Assembly (NCBI GenBank): GCA_049973945.1
Contig: JBMFJH010000001.1
Coordinates: 1-64,000 of the forward strand
Reading direction: 5' to 3'
Source: Acd1 sp049973945
GTDB taxonomy: Archaea > Thermoproteota > Thermoprotei_A > Sulfolobales > Sulfolobaceae
DNA length: 64,000 bases
Every line of letters begins with the position of its first letter. The stretch's first letter is position 1. Of this stretch, positions 50,192-59,675 are shown one piece after another. Made by a program: the position numbers and the translations under genes. The notes beneath the pieces are model-generated. The model was not told the DNA's origin. It worked only from the letters and a program-made list of their open reading frames with translations, and made no database searches.

Positions 50192-50220
50192 GTATACAAG
50201 TGTATACGCCACTTTATAAA
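50192..50220 (+). promoter_or_regulatory. slaA promoter with GTATAC inverted repeat
   Basis: A TTTATAAA box (50213-50220) lies about 32 nt before the slaA ATG, ideal for a strong leaderless or near-leaderless start. Directly upstream, GTATAC-AAGT-GTATAC (50192-50207) is a 16-nt inverted repeat that would place a dimeric regulator next to the BRE/TATA element. The TATA call is firm; operator function is inferred. Confidence 0.6.
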
Positions 50221-50251
50221 CCCCTTATCCTCTCCTTCGGTCAGAAGTGCT

Positions 50252-53200
50252 ATGAATAAAGCTCTAGGTCTAGCTCTAGTATCTCTGTTCTTCCTTAGCT
50301 TAATCGTTGGGTTAGTGCCAATAACGACCACCGTTAATGCGGCATCGGGCTCCCCGCAGACCTACATTGTACCCCTGGAGTTGCCCTACGTGTTCGCGGT
50401 CGTGGTGACGAACGTAAACCTGGGCACTCCCGCGGCCTCTGGGGTGATTGCACAAGAGCTCAACGAGACCTTCGAGGCCACAAAGCTCACCGTGAGCCTG
50501 TCGAACGTTTCCTACTCGAACTCCGTCATCGTGAACGGCAACCTTACAAAAGTCACGAGCCCCAGCAAGCTCGGCTACTACTACTCCCCCGCGGCTCAGG
50601 CGGTCGTGCTGATTTACGGCCTCGACGCGACTGAAGGCTATTCCTACTCCGCGGCCAAGCTTATCAACCAAGTCTACCTCGCTACCGGCATAAACCTGGT
50701 CAACCAGACCTACCCCTACCTGGTCAACGCCTCCGGGAAGTTCGTCTACACGAACCAGACAGTTAACGTGATCACCGCCGACGTCCTGACTTTCAACAAC
50801 GGCACCGGTTACTACACCCTCAACCAGTGGACGGGTTACGGATTGCTGATCACCCCGACTAAGCTTCAGCAGTACAGCATAACCGCTCAGGTCACCGTCA
50901 GCCCAGTAGTCTTCGCCCCCACCCAGATAAACGCCCCTTCGAAGAACGCGGTCCTCTTCGCCCCCATCACCATAACCAAGATCTACAACCAGATGATGAA
51001 CAACCAGCCAGTGGGCTGGGGGAGGTCGCTCATAAACGTAACCGTTTATAACCCACTGGGCTCCAGCACCACCCTCTACCTCTACCAGCTCAACTTCACC
51101 GGCCCAGGGCCAGTGACGGTCTACTTCTATAGGGCCGTGGACATCTACTCCGCCGACCAGTTGGCCCAGCTCAAGCCGACGGTAGGGGCTTTCAACTTCA
51201 CGGGAAGCAGGACAGTAAACAGCTCCTTCCTGTTGGGATATACAATAGTAATACTGACTGTGCAGGGTAATAACAAGCCTACGATACAAGAGATCTTCCC
51301 AACAGGAAGGCTACCAGGTTCAACCCAGGGTTCACAGATTCCGTCCTATGCGCTCGTAGGGACGTACACCTCAACTTTGAACACAACAAACATAATGAAT
51401 GTATCTGCCTTTGGGCTGACTTTCGTGTACATTAATGGACCGGTTAGGGATGTAATTGGCCTGAGCCCTATGTACAATATATCAGTGCCACTAACTTATA
51501 ATAATAGTAAAGCCACTTTCGCATATATTCCAGTGTACCCAGTCTACATAAACGGTACCACTACCAAACTAAATATCACTAACTTGTACTGGTACAATGC
51601 TACCACAAAAGCACTTGTACAAGAACCGTCTGTATTATTACCAGTCAAACCGCACCTCAATCCTACTCCCATACCAATAACTACGACGATTGCGACGACC
51701 TCCTACGAGGAGTTTCCGGCAAGCGCCTACACTCCAGCGGGCAACAACAACTACAACGGGATGCTGTTCACTACCCCGCCTGGTAGCAACGGCTTACAGA
51801 TGCTGTTCACGCTTACTGGGAACGACACGATTAAGCAGTACACGGCCAACAGCTATGTTAACGTCTTTGGCACGTTCTCGTTCTTGAACATCCCACACGG
51901 GTACGACTACGAGTCGGACTGGATATCCGTCCAGGGCACCTTAGTTACTCCGGCCTACCCGTACTTAAACGGTAGCGCCCTGACCGGGATTATTATCAAT
52001 ACTGAAGTGATGACGAAAAAGATAGGTGGCATACCTTATACTTACGTGTTCACGAATGGAACTCCTGTGACCGTCACTAATATAGAGTATGTAACAGGCC
52101 AGGGCATCGTTGTAAATGTCACTAACACTACCAAGCTTTCTAGCGGAGGATCCTCTAACGGCATATTCTCGAACCTGCCGTTAATTTACGCTCAGATAGT
52201 CCAAAACAGTCACTTGCCAGCAGTTCAGCAGATATCTCCGACAACGTTGCCTGCAACTCTTTCCGTTAATCCGAAGTTGTTCTACCAGGCACTCGTCACG
52301 CTCGGCTTGTGGACGAACCAGACGATAGTCTACGTGAAAGGTGCGGCGTATATCAGCGATAACAACGAATGGTATCCTATGTACGGAACTTCCTACTTCA
52401 GGGCTCTAATAATACCACCTTCATTGACAGTTAGCAGTGTTACTCCGAACTCTCTCACCTGTAACAACGCAATATGGGCGAACTTCAGGAGCCCAGACGA
52501 CGTCTTGGACACAGGCTACTACAACGGAATTTACGCCCTCAACGTTACGCCTATACTAGCCGCTAACGTGTTTGGAATGAAGTACGTGTCTGGAGCAGCT
52601 CTCAACACCACGGCTGCGTTCAAGTTCTACAACAACATAACCACTAAGTCACAGGGATACTTCGTCGGCGGGACATACCTCAACGCTAGCACTTCGAACG
52701 CGACCTACGCCATCGACAACTACTTGGGCCTGAGCAACTACACCATACAGAGCAACGTCCCCGGCGGGATGAGCATCAGCGTGACTCTACCCAACGGAGT
52801 CCCCGTGAACTGGACCTTAGCCCCTGGAGTGTACCAGGTCAACAACAACTACTACGCCTACGCGCCAGTGATCTTACCAACACCAGCACCCAACAGCGCT
52901 GTGCCCACGCCCAACTTCAACGTCACCTTGTACGTTAGGTACCAGTTCGACTACGGCATTGGAGCTAACGGAGCAACGATCAACCCAGGCATCTACTACG
53001 GCCCGGCCAACACCTTGGTAGTAGTGCTGCCGCCCAACATGACTGTGGGCACCAGGATCACCCTGACCTTCACAGCGGGAGACTTCGCCGTGCAGTACCT
53101 GTTCCCCAAGAACTACTGGCAGCTCTCCACGACGGTAGTTATACCCAACGCGACGCTGACCGTCAATGCACCCAAGTTCGTCCCGCTGTACGAGCTCAAC

Positions 53201-54637
53201 GTCCCGGTACAGATAATTGAGCCCTACTACGCCGCCCCGTACCCTGCTCAGCTGGCGATAGGCACCAACTCCGTGACCCTCGTGGCCAACTCCTACACGC
53301 TGTTCGGCGCCTCTGCGAAGCCCTACGCTGTGGGCGTCGGCAAGATAGTCTCGATGTCAGTAGTGTTCCCGAACGGCACTAGGGAGAAGGTCTACCTGAC
53401 CGGCACTAACGTGACGACGCTGTTCCAGAGCGGAGTGTTCAACGAGAACGGCAGCTGCACCGGAGCCTACAACGCTGTACTGAGCGTCCAAGGCCTCCTC
53501 AAGGTGCTGAACCTCAGTAGCGTGAGCCAGCTCGACGGCTCCTGCCTGTACGTAACCTACTACGACAACATAACCCACGCGACAGCCACTGCCAAGATAT
53601 GCTTCGGAGGAGTGTCCGCGATATCCCCTGTCGCAGTTAAGCCTGCCGCGATATTCTACGTTCTGACTGCCAAGTACGTCAACGCCACAGCGGGAATGCC
53701 AGTGGCCCTAGCCCAGAGCGTTGCAGTCCAGCCAATGATCAGCCTGAACGACACCTTCCTCGCCAAGGCCCAGGCGGGCGTAGTTGCTAACCTACAAGTA
53801 ACCAACGTGACTATAGTGGACCACTACGGCAACAAGTACTACGTCTACTACAACGCTACCAACAAGTCGACCAACGTGATGATCAACGGCAAGATCAGTA
53901 AGGCGCTTCCTGATAACCTGCTGCCGACCATTCCTGAGACCACGCCCAACAGCGGAATATTCAACGGCACCCCGATAACGCTGGTGATCAGCAAGCCTGG
54001 AGCCCTCTACCAGAACGGCACGGTCTGCAATGGCACCCTAGCAGTTAAGTTAGGCAATAACGTCGTGACCCTAGGCCCTGCCACGAACTTCGCTTTGCCT
54101 GTGTACTCCTTCGCAGGCAAAATCTACGGCTACAACAGCACCATGTACGTGACCGTTAAGGATCCCGCCACTATGAGCACCCTGACTCTCAAGACCTACA
54201 TAACCGCCTACAACATCACCCCGATAAGGATAGCCCCAGTCACTACACCAGTACCTTGGCCCAACGCCAATAAGGCCGTTGAAGTGGTCAACACTACCTA
54301 CGTGTTAACGCCGACCAACCAGTACATAGTTATCCACGTGACCAGCATAATCAACTACACCTACGTGTTCTACATCGCTACGGTGGTACAGGCCGGCAAG
54401 GCCGCTACCGCTGGAACGCCAGTCCTCGTGAACTTCCAGACCGTAGTGCCCGTGCCAGTAATAGGCCCAGGAGTGGTGGCGCAAGTCCCAGTCCAGTTCT
54501 CGCAGATCGGCGCTCTCAGCACCGGCTACTACACTGTGACGATGTTCGCTGTGCCGTTCGCCGGAGGCCCAGTGATATCGCTGTACCCGGCAGAGATAGT
54601 GTTCACCAACGTCTTCATCAACACGACCGTGGTATGA
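50252..54637 (+). CDS. slaA: S-layer lattice protein SlaA
   Basis: SlaA is the large secreted glycoprotein that forms the outer crystalline canopy of Sulfolobales cells. This 1461-residue protein has an N-terminal signal peptide (ALGLALVSLFFLSLIVGLV, cleavage near residue 31), is Tyr/Asn/Thr/Val-rich, lacks transmembrane helices and has many N-X-S/T glycosylation sites. It is followed by the membrane stalk gene slaB, the standard operon. Most of the gene uses G/C-ending codons, but about 51235-52600 is A/T-richer, with codons unlike both flanks. Size is within the range of SlaA proteins. Confidence 0.93.
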   Translation: MNKALGLALVSLFFLSLIVGLVPITTTVNAASGSPQTYIVPLELPYVFAVVVTNVNLGTPAASGVIAQELNETFEATKLTVSLSNVSYSNSVIVNGNLTKVTSPSKLGYYYSPAAQAVVLIYGLDATEGYSYSAAKLINQVYLATGINLVNQTYPYLVNASGKFVYTNQTVNVITADVLTFNNGTGYYTLNQWTGYGLLITPTKLQQYSITAQVTVSPVVFAPTQINAPSKNAVLFAPITITKIYNQMMNNQPVGWGRSLINVTVYNPLGSSTTLYLYQLNFTGPGPVTVYFYRAVDIYSADQLAQLKPTVGAFNFTGSRTVNSSFLLGYTIVILTVQGNNKPTIQEIFPTGRLPGSTQGSQIPSYALVGTYTSTLNTTNIMNVSAFGLTFVYINGPVRDVIGLSPMYNISVPLTYNNSKATFAYIPVYPVYINGTTTKLNITNLYWYNATTKALVQEPSVLLPVKPHLNPTPIPITTTIATTSYEEFPASAYTPAGNNNYNGMLFTTPPGSNGLQMLFTLTGNDTIKQYTANSYVNVFGTFSFLNIPHGYDYESDWISVQGTLVTPAYPYLNGSALTGIIINTEVMTKKIGGIPYTYVFTNGTPVTVTNIEYVTGQGIVVNVTNTTKLSSGGSSNGIFSNLPLIYAQIVQNSHLPAVQQISPTTLPATLSVNPKLFYQALVTLGLWTNQTIVYVKGAAYISDNNEWYPMYGTSYFRALIIPPSLTVSSVTPNSLTCNNAIWANFRSPDDVLDTGYYNGIYALNVTPILAANVFGMKYVSGAALNTTAAFKFYNNITTKSQGYFVGGTYLNASTSNATYAIDNYLGLSNYTIQSNVPGGMSISVTLPNGVPVNWTLAPGVYQVNNNYYAYAPVILPTPAPNSAVPTPNFNVTLYVRYQFDYGIGANGATINPGIYYGPANTLVVVLPPNMTVGTRITLTFTAGDFAVQYLFPKNYWQLSTTVVIPNATLTVNAPKFVPLYELNVPVQIIEPYYAAPYPAQLAIGTNSVTLVANSYTLFGASAKPYAVGVGKIVSMSVVFPNGTREKVYLTGTNVTTLFQSGVFNENGSCTGAYNAVLSVQGLLKVLNLSSVSQLDGSCLYVTYYDNITHATATAKICFGGVSAISPVAVKPAAIFYVLTAKYVNATAGMPVALAQSVAVQPMISLNDTFLAKAQAGVVANLQVTNVTIVDHYGNKYYVYYNATNKSTNVMINGKISKALPDNLLPTIPETTPNSGIFNGTPITLVISKPGALYQNGTVCNGTLAVKLGNNVVTLGPATNFALPVYSFAGKIYGYNSTMYVTVKDPATMSTLTLKTYITAYNITPIRIAPVTTPVPWPNANKAVEVVNTTYVLTPTNQYIVIHVTSIINYTYVFYIATVVQAGKAATAGTPVLVNFQTVVPVPVIGPGVVAQVPVQFSQIGALSTGYYTVTMFAVPFAGGPVISLYPAEIVFTNVFINTTVV

Positions 54638-54644
54638 AGGTAAT

Positions 54645-54663
54645 GTTTTTTCTCCTTTTCTTT
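54645..54663 (+). terminator. T-rich partial terminator between slaA and slaB
   Basis: TTTTTTCTCCTTTTCTTT follows the slaA stop by eight bases. Such U-tracts cause archaeal termination, and a leaky one here would lower slaB mRNA relative to slaA, which suits their different amounts in the lattice. Leakiness is inferred. Confidence 0.55.
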
Positions 54664-54683
54664 AAGACAAACCTGAATTTGGG

Positions 54684-56006
54684 GTGAACCGCTTGAATAG
54701 GGTTATTGCTTACCTCTTATCGATATTGGTGTTAGCTGGACTAGTACCGATCGTGAGTGTTGGGGCTTCAGTCGGAGGCGTCCAGATAATAAGCCCAGTG
54801 AACGGGCAGAGCTTCACTGCTGGTCAGAAGCTCGTCCTTACGGTGAATGCAACGGCTTACGCGGGGCAAGTGGCTACTGTCTACGTGTACAACCCCGGCA
54901 ACGCGATCGTTTACACTAACAACTTCCAGATTCCGGCCAACGGCTTGCTGAATGCTACCCTGTTCCCGTGGCCAAATACGACTAGTGGCAAGTTCCCCGT
55001 GGGGTACTACACCATAGTTGTCCTGGTCGGCTCGCAGGCTGCCGCTAGCGTTCAAGTGTACTGGGCGCCTGGTGTCGCTAACGTCGTCGTCACTGTGGTG
55101 AACGGACTGACTGGTGTGCCGATTCCCAACGTGCCTGTAGTAGCTACCAACTCGACGAGTAGTGCCCTGGTGTCCAGCGGTGTCACAAATGCGAGCGGGA
55201 TGGTCACCCTTCAGGTTCCCGCGGCTCCGGGTGTCACGGCGACCTTCAGGGTGGTCGCTTCGCCGCAGGGATATTCACCCCAGGGCACGCTGGTGACGGT
55301 TACCGGCCCCGGCACCTACTACGTGACGCTAAAGGTCTATCCCGGCACGCTCGTCCTAACTCCTGTCAGCGTCTATGTTAACGGAGTTCCTGCTGGGAGC
55401 CAGCCCACAAGTGTGACCGCTCTGGCCGGAGCGTCGCTGTCGGTAGTCGTTCAGGCCTCCTATAGGGGAAGCCCTGTAGGCGGTGCCGCAATATCGGGCG
55501 TGCTCTATATAGGCAACAGCACCGTGACCGGTAGTGTGACCTCACTCGGCAACGGCCTGTACAACGTGACTTTCAACGTTCCTAACGCCGCTGTCCCCAC
55601 GAGTGGTCAGATAGTGATCAAGGGAACCTATGAAGGGAGCTCCGCTCAGGTCGCCCTCCCCGTTTCCGTCATGCCCAACTACGGCGTTCAGATAAGCTCG
55701 CTGAACGCGAGCCTGGCGACCTTAGGCAAGCAGTTGGCTTCGCTGACCCAGAGCCTGCAGTCCCTCAACTCAACGCTGTCCTCCACCCAGGCCAAGATCA
55801 GCTCCTTGAGTTCCCAGATGGCGGCGCTGAACTCGTCGATATCCACGCTGAACAGCCAGATCTCCCAGCTGTCGTCTCAGGTCTCCAGCCTCAGCTCAGA
55901 GCTGAAGTCCAGCCAAGGGCTGATGTACGCGGGCTTGATAGTGGGAATAATCGCGCTAATAATAGCTATAGTAGCTCTAATACTCGTGCTAAGGAAAATA
56001 AGTTAA
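54684..56006 (+). CDS. slaB: S-layer stalk protein SlaB
   Basis: SlaB anchors the SlaA canopy to the membrane. The 440-residue protein has a signal peptide (VIAYLLSILVLAGLVPIVSV), beta-sandwich (Ig/CarboxypepD-like) domains over about 35-330, and a long coiled coil of Ser/Leu/Gln heptads (about 335-405). A single C-terminal transmembrane helix (YAGLIVGIIALIIAIVALIL) ends in a short basic tail. This architecture is diagnostic. The GTG start is preceded by TTGGGG. The gene lies 46 nt after slaA. Confidence 0.93.
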   Translation: MNRLNRVIAYLLSILVLAGLVPIVSVGASVGGVQIISPVNGQSFTAGQKLVLTVNATAYAGQVATVYVYNPGNAIVYTNNFQIPANGLLNATLFPWPNTTSGKFPVGYYTIVVLVGSQAAASVQVYWAPGVANVVVTVVNGLTGVPIPNVPVVATNSTSSALVSSGVTNASGMVTLQVPAAPGVTATFRVVASPQGYSPQGTLVTVTGPGTYYVTLKVYPGTLVLTPVSVYVNGVPAGSQPTSVTALAGASLSVVVQASYRGSPVGGAAISGVLYIGNSTVTGSVTSLGNGLYNVTFNVPNAAVPTSGQIVIKGTYEGSSAQVALPVSVMPNYGVQISSLNASLATLGKQLASLTQSLQSLNSTLSSTQAKISSLSSQMAALNSSISTLNSQISQLSSQVSSLSSELKSSQGLMYAGLIVGIIALIIAIVALILVLRKIS

Positions 56007-56011
56007 AACAA

Positions 56012-56024
56012 TTTTTTATTTTTT
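56012..56024 (+). terminator. T-tract after slaB
   Basis: TTTTTTATTTTTT begins five bases after the slaB stop and probably ends the slaA-slaB transcript, in keeping with U-tract termination in archaea and FttA activity. Confidence 0.7.
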
Positions 56025-56115
56025 ACACTTTCCGACGTTCCTCTTTCGACCGTTTGTCCCCTTGAGTCAAGCTTCGCTCATTCGCTGTGAAGGACAGCAG
56101 GATGGAATCCGCGAT

Positions 56116-56490
56116 TCAGTTATTCATGTCAGCGCGTATCTGCCTGTAACTGTGTCGACCAAAGCCGCGCACCTCCGACCCTGAAGGTTGCGCGAAGGCC
56201 GTATAGCCAGTTGCCACGATTGACATGTAGCCCGCCGTGGTGTTGCCCACACCAGTAATCGCGGCCCCAGCGTTCGGTTGCCTTATTCCTCTTACCGCGC
56301 AATCAGTATTGGGATAACCTTCTCTGGAACCTCGCCGAAATCCACCGACTTATCTTTTGGCGAGGAAGCGGCAGGATTCCATACTTCGGCTACTTCCGAG
56401 GGGCGGACGACCTCGGTTGCCTGTCGTACAAGTAAGGCAGGAAGCCGATTCTGATCTCCTTCGCGTCGCAGGCGGCCACCAGAACTCGCT
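56116..56490 (-). pseudogene. Decayed minus-strand gene, unidentified
   Basis: Three coding-like pieces lie in order on the minus strand in different frames: VLVAACDAKEIRIGFLPYLYD, then EVVRPSEVAEVWNPAAS...VDFGEVPEKVIPILIAR, then NAGAAITGVGNTTAGYMSIV to ADMNN and a stop. The pieces look like one protein broken by frameshifts and stops. I cannot name the family. The composition differs from neighbouring intact genes. Confidence 0.45.
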
Positions 56491-56782
56491 ATCGCTAAGC
56501 TCGCTTACTTAAGCCTTCTGTAGGTTCATAACTTGAACTGGGTTGAGCGGTGAGGGCGCGCGGGAGCCCCCCACGTTGGTCGCACCCAGTACGGTAGACC
56601 AGAGCCCCGATAAAATCGACGAGGCCCTGGCTTGACTGCAAACGCGTCGATGTCTCGGAGCCATCCCGACTTTGCTAGACGCGTTAGATCGTCTTGAACG
56701 GTAGTAAGCCCGTGTCGGCGACCGGACATGACGCATACTGCGTTTCGGCCACCGTCTCGGGGCTCCGCTTCACGCGTTCTAG

Positions 56783-57154
56783 CCCTATCACCTGACCGCC
56801 CTTGGGCTGACTAAAGGCGTCCGCAACTACACGCTGTCTGGCCCCTCTCACGGCGTAGGGTTCGCCCTTATTGTAGCACCCTCACCTGTTCAGTTCTCCG
56901 GCTCTACGCGGCCTGCACTCGTAGGAGACGCAGTAGCCCTGCTCTCAGCGTCCCTCCTCCTTCACTCGGGAATAGTGGTGGCGGAGCTGGAGGTGTCGCC
57001 GAATGGTTGCGGGCTCATTCAGGGTGCTTTCGCGGTCAACCCTTCCAAACCGCTAGCCGTCGCCTCAGCCTCAGATCTCGGCCTCTTCCCAGGGCTCGCT
57101 TCCGCAGTAGTGTTCGTTTCGATATCGACCCTGGGCTTCGAAATCGCGGGCTAA
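56783..57154 (+). pseudogene. 123-codon open frame without start, decayed membrane or surface protein
   Basis: The plus-strand frame is open from after TAG at 56780 to TAA at 57152 and has no ATG upstream of its middle. It encodes hydrophobic stretches (GVGFALIVAPSPVQFSG, DAVALLSASLLLHSGIVVAE, GLASAVVFVSISTLGFEIAG). A shifted frame before it is also open, which suggests a frameshifted gene. The protein family is unknown. Confidence 0.4.
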
Positions 57155-57399
57155 CCTTGACCCCAGAGCGGTAGGAAAGACGGGCTGACTCAGCGATTGC
57201 GACGCTAGCGATAGCCTGTACGACGTACTCGATCCTCCTGGGTCAGTAAGACGTTGAATACGTCGCCAGGAGCCGGCCAGAAATATAAGATCGCGGACTG
57301 CCACTAAACGTTGCGCGTTCGTCTCACCAAACCTCCTCACATAGAATGCGTATCCGGATTTTACTAGGCCTTATCCCACTTATCGAGAAACAGTAGAAG

Positions 57400-57474
57400 T
57401 GGGCCCGCTGGGACTTGAACCCAGGACCTCCGCCTTGTAAGGGCGGCGTCCTAACCAGGCTAGACGACGGGCCC
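57400..57474 (-). tRNA. tRNA-Val(TAC)
   Basis: The minus-strand 75-nt cloverleaf matches the other two tRNA-Val genes but has anticodon loop CTTACAA (anticodon TAC). Discriminator is A. The decayed region 56.0-57.4 kb lies on its 3' side. With CAC and GAC this completes three valine isoacceptors in one 20-kb span. Confidence 0.95.
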
Positions 57475-57509
57475 GAGTTATCTTTCTCGTAGCTTCATTT
57501 AAGTTTGAC

Positions 57510-57743
57510 TTAGACTCCTGGAGCTTCTACTACAACCGCATAACCTTTGTCCCAATCAGCCAAGTCTGGGTCTAGGTCAACTGCCTTCACTCTCTCCCCC
57601 GAACTCAGGTCGACGACGTATACGTTGTAGTCCTTGTACAGCTTCGCTAACTGATCCCTCACGGAGGCGGAGCACTCGTAATCCTCGCAGACCACGAAGA
57701 TCCCCGCCCACTGCCTCACGGACTGACCTATGGGCGTTTTCAC
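57510..57743 (-). CDS. Hypothetical protein, 77 aa
   Basis: A small soluble alpha/beta protein (IFVVCEDYECSASVRDQLAKLYKDYNVYVVDLSSGERV) that resembles a half-Rossmann or thioredoxin-like strand-helix-strand unit with a CEDYEC pair. No family is recognised. It is divergent from the next gene with 55 nt between. Confidence 0.5.
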   Translation of the reverse strand: MKTPIGQSVRQWAGIFVVCEDYECSASVRDQLAKLYKDYNVYVVDLSSGERVKAVDLDPDLADWDKGYAVVVEAPGV

Positions 57744-57798
57744 GCGAATCCATCCGACTTAGCGTTAATAAGCCGTGGAACGCTAAAGCGAGGAATAC

Positions 57799-58110
57799 GT
57801 GGTTTACGTTAGGCTGATAGTTTCGCCTAACTACACTCCATACTTGGGGTTGGCCTCGATAGAGAGGTTGTTCGCTAAATACGGAGTGAAAGTTGACGTA
57901 GTTATGGACCTAGGCCTGGAGGGCGAGTACTATTACGTGGAAATGGAGGAGGAAGGAGTAGTTAGGAGGGCCGTCTTCCACGTTTGGCACGACGCAGAGA
58001 GGGCGATAGAGAGCGTGATATCAGGGAAGTACGAGCTCGAGGCTTTTCCCCTGGGCGTCGCCGGCTACAGGGGGCCTCTAGATCAAGGGGCTCAGGTTTT
58101 AGAGGTTTGA
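57799..58110 (+). CDS. Hypothetical protein, 103 aa
   Basis: The protein is alpha/beta with VRLIVSPNYTPYLGLASIERLFAKYGVKVDVVMDLGLEGEYYYVEME, a pattern of thioredoxin-like or glutaredoxin-like size without a CxxC. Composition and codon use match the surrounding genes, so it is likely real. It precedes the FAD protein by 28 nt and may be co-transcribed. Confidence 0.55.
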   Translation: MVYVRLIVSPNYTPYLGLASIERLFAKYGVKVDVVMDLGLEGEYYYVEMEEEGVVRRAVFHVWHDAERAIESVISGKYELEAFPLGVAGYRGPLDQGAQVLEV

Positions 58111-58138
58111 GTTCCCGCTTTACCTCTCGGATTAGTCC

Positions 58139-58963
58139 TTGGATGTCGTTGTGGGAGGGGGAGTCGTAGGCCTCACCGTCGCTAAGCGCGTAAAAGCTAA
58201 GCTAATCGAGGAAAAGAGCGAGCTGGGAGGGGTTCACTCCCCGGTCGATTTAGGCCTAGCGAAGGTTCCCGGTTTTCCCGTGTTTTCAGACGCGGTTTGC
58301 GGCGGCTTCAGCTTCAAGGAGTTCCGGCCGAACGTGGTTTACGAGAGAGAGCATTACCTCGACGAGAGGGTGTGCAGAGGGGTTTGCCCGAATTGGCTCA
58401 CCCTGGAGGGGATCAAGTACGTTGTTTTCCCCGCCTTCGAGCACTACGACTGGCTCAGGGCCAGGGCGAAGAGAGTGGTCGGGAACAAGGTCGTCACTTC
58501 TTCTGGAGCGACGTTGGAGTTCGAAAACTTGTACGTGGCCGCCCCGCCCCCCGAGTTAGGAATGGCCTGGAAGGGGGACTACGTGAGCGTCGCGCAGATA
58601 ATAGCCATAATTAAGGAGTGGAAGAGGCCGTGGGACGCGCTGATAAGCGGCGACACCTCCAGGCTTTTCACGAGAGTTCTCCGAATGCCCACGGGCGACC
58701 ATCACGTCCTCTACGTCGAGACCTACTTTCACGGCTTACCGCCCAGCTGGGACAGGGTGAAGAGCGACGTTAAGAGGGCCCTGAACATCGACCTGGACAG
58801 GGAGTCTTTGACCGAAAGGTACAGGGTAACGAAGTACGCCCTACTCGTCGAGGGAACACTCCGAGAGGGGAATTTGCCCGAAAACGTGAAGGTGTGCGGA
58901 AGGTTCATGAGATGGAATAACCCAAGTTTCTGCGAGTCCATTCGACTGGCCCTAGAGTGCTGA
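58139..58963 (+). CDS. Small FAD-binding amine-oxidase-like protein
   Basis: The N-terminus DVVVGGGVVGLTVAKRVKAKLIEEKSELGG is a Rossmann FAD motif with the downstream acidic residue and GG. The rest resembles protoporphyrinogen-oxidase or UDP-galactopyranose-mutase-like proteins: a CGGFSFKEF segment and a C-terminal VKVCGRFMRWNNPSFCESIR that replaces the usual GD motif. At 274 residues it is shorter than those families (about 370-450). The TTG start is at 58139. Its 3' end overlaps the kinase gene by 59 nt on the other strand. Confidence 0.6.
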   Translation: MDVVVGGGVVGLTVAKRVKAKLIEEKSELGGVHSPVDLGLAKVPGFPVFSDAVCGGFSFKEFRPNVVYEREHYLDERVCRGVCPNWLTLEGIKYVVFPAFEHYDWLRARAKRVVGNKVVTSSGATLEFENLYVAAPPPELGMAWKGDYVSVAQIIAIIKEWKRPWDALISGDTSRLFTRVLRMPTGDHHVLYVETYFHGLPPSWDRVKSDVKRALNIDLDRESLTERYRVTKYALLVEGTLREGNLPENVKVCGRFMRWNNPSFCESIRLALEC

Positions 58964-59675
58964 ACTCCTCCAAGTTCCTTTGCGCCAGCCTCGCGGCGTC
59001 CAGCGGCCTCATCCCCAGCGCCCTGAAGCCCACGTAGGCCCCCAACAGGAAGTCGCCCGTCCCGACGGAGTGCTCCCCCAAACGTTCCGGCTTTATCCTG
59101 TACTTCCCCTCCCCCTTCAATATCAGGTCGAAGCCGTCCTCGTCGTAAGACACCAGCGTTTCCTTGCCGGGCAGGCCTCCGTCAGGGACTTCGGAGTAGT
59201 TGGCGTGTGCTCCCCTGACCTTCGCCGGGAGCCTCGCCCTGCGATTTACCTCGACTTTCTCGCCCTCCTTGCAGACCCTTACGAAGCCCTGGACGTCTAT
59301 GTAAAGCCTGTCGCCCTCGGCGTGCCCTATCTCTCCGCAGACCGGATTGGCCACGACCCACTCACCGTACGACCCAACGATCAGCTCGGGCCTCGGTCTT
59401 CTAACCAGTACGAGCTCCCTTCCGCCGGTAGGGTTGAGCCTGATTTCGAAAACGGCTTCCCTCCCCCTGATAACAACGAGGCTTGCGGCGATCCCCCTCA
59501 GAGGCTCCACGTGCTCCCCTGGACTGGTCACTGCGATCGCGTTAACGGGAACCTTGGTTGAGGCCACCCCCAGGCTGGAATAGAAAACCCCCCCTCCAGT
59601 CCTCACTTCGCCCGAAATGACGTCCTTAGTTAAGGCCCCCACGACCTTAACGTAGCTGGCGTCACTCCTCCTCAA
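58905..59675 (-). CDS. PfkB-family carbohydrate or nucleoside kinase
   Basis: The PfkB signature GEHSVGTGDFLLGAYVGFRALGM (catalytic Asp in GTGD) is near residue 210. The N-terminal VVGALTKDVI and GGGVFYSSLGVA match the family's strand and di-glycine. At 256 residues it is smaller than most PfkB kinases, lacking much of the lid. The TTG at 59675 is preferred; the longer frame runs antisense to the acidic tail of the next gene in another frame. Substrate is unknown. Confidence 0.72.
   Translation of the reverse strand: MRRSDASYVKVVGALTKDVISGEVRTGGGVFYSSLGVASTKVPVNAIAVTSPGEHVEPLRGIAASLVVIRGREAVFEIRLNPTGGRELVLVRRPRPELIVGSYGEWVVANPVCGEIGHAEGDRLYIDVQGFVRVCKEGEKVEVNRRARLPAKVRGAHANYSEVPDGGLPGKETLVSYDEDGFDLILKGEGKYRIKPERLGEHSVGTGDFLLGAYVGFRALGMRPLDAARLAQRNLEEFSTLGPVEWTRRNLGYSIS

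Noticed and set aside
57071..57340. Minus-strand 89-residue frame, and 56509-56736
   Set aside because: Arg/Ser/Pro-rich composition and overlap with the better coding signal on the plus strand suggest chance frames.
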